Positions 22,432-22,475 of a DNA stretch of 22,475 nt are shown here, in pieces. The DNA is taken from the NCBI GenBank assembly GCA_964430275.1, contig CAYSGF010000016.1, forward strand, positions 1-22,475. The letters are read 5' to 3'. This DNA is from DASTYK01 sp964430275 (lineage in GTDB: Bacteria > Gemmatimonadota > Gemmatimonadetes > Longimicrobiales > RSA9). How positions within the stretch are numbered: the first letter of the stretch is position 1; every line of letters starts with the position of its first letter. The notes under the pieces are model-generated. The model saw nothing but the letters and a program-made list of their open reading frames with translations. It was not told where the DNA came from and made no database searches. The position numbers were made by a program, and so were the translations under genes.

Positions 22432-22475
22432 AGCTGCGTGTCATTCTCGGCGCCGCCGCGTACCCCGGCCGGGAG
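22390..22475. repeat. short imperfect direct repeat at the eno 3' end
   Basis: The eno bases 22390-22422 and the window's last 30 bases (22446-22475) align with two substitutions and one 3-base gap. In matching frames both encode LGAAA(E)YPGRE, but the second copy lies outside eno and in a different frame relative to it. The repeat may continue beyond the window. Confidence 0.6.
22438..22475 (+). CDS. possible start of next gene (partial, very tentative)
   Basis: A GTG six bases after the eno stop opens a frame (MSFSAPPRTPAGR) that runs to the window edge. Only 12 codons are visible, so no family can be assigned. In many bacteria a short septum-formation protein (FtsB/DivIC) follows eno, and this would be the right place, but that is context only. 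A second frame, in the register of the eno tail repeat, is also open. Confidence 0.25.
   Translation, partial: MSFSAPPRTPAG

Overview
This is a GC-rich bacterial chromosome segment in which every supported gene lies on the + strand. Genes are packed tightly, with many 1-17 base start/stop overlaps, and there are no rRNA, tRNA, CRISPR, phage or insertion-sequence genes. The gene content and protein style (a Minf_1886-family protein, a Bacillus-like leucine dehydrogenase, a Rex regulator, a fused NAD(P)H-hydrate repair enzyme, very GC-rich codons) suggest a member of Gemmatimonadota (Longimicrobia-like). That placement is inference; no marker here fixes it.

Region 1 (1-4510) is signalling. It holds the 3' end of phosphate acetyltransferase, then a partner-switching set (STAS anti-sigma antagonist, RsbW/SpoIIAB-type kinase, GAF-PP2C phosphatase), then rsmA. 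A sensor-kinase-like protein with a degenerate ATPase domain follows. A 35-bp inverted-repeat element fills the gap between rsmA and the kinase.

Region 2 (4511-8182) is redox-linked. A clear sigma70-type promoter and a near-consensus Rex operator precede rex, followed by arginine deiminase, a DEDDh exonuclease and a metallo-beta-lactamase-fold hydrolase. Short gaps or overlaps suggest one Rex-autoregulated operon.

Region 3 (8183-15768) is CoA and amino-acid metabolism. It contains thiolase, BioY, a CPBP membrane protease-like protein, 3-hydroxyacyl-CoA dehydrogenase, an unusual acyl-CoA dehydrogenase lacking its catalytic glutamate, leucine dehydrogenase, serine hydroxymethyltransferase and a Minf_1886-family protein. 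A promoter is likely upstream of the thiolase gene.

Region 4 (15769-16243) is an intergenic island. It contains A+T-richer 8-bp repeats in inverted orientation, a small zinc-ribbon protein and a strong GC hairpin.

Region 5 (16244-22475) holds the bifunctional NAD(P)HX repair enzyme, an exported beta-propeller protein, thiL, plsC and eno. A short imperfect duplication of the eno 3' end lies at the window edge, possibly inside the start of the next gene.

No single new defence or mobile system is evident. The most unusual items are the two intergenic inverted-repeat elements, the Rex promoter/operator, the catalytically altered acyl-CoA dehydrogenase and the degenerate kinase.
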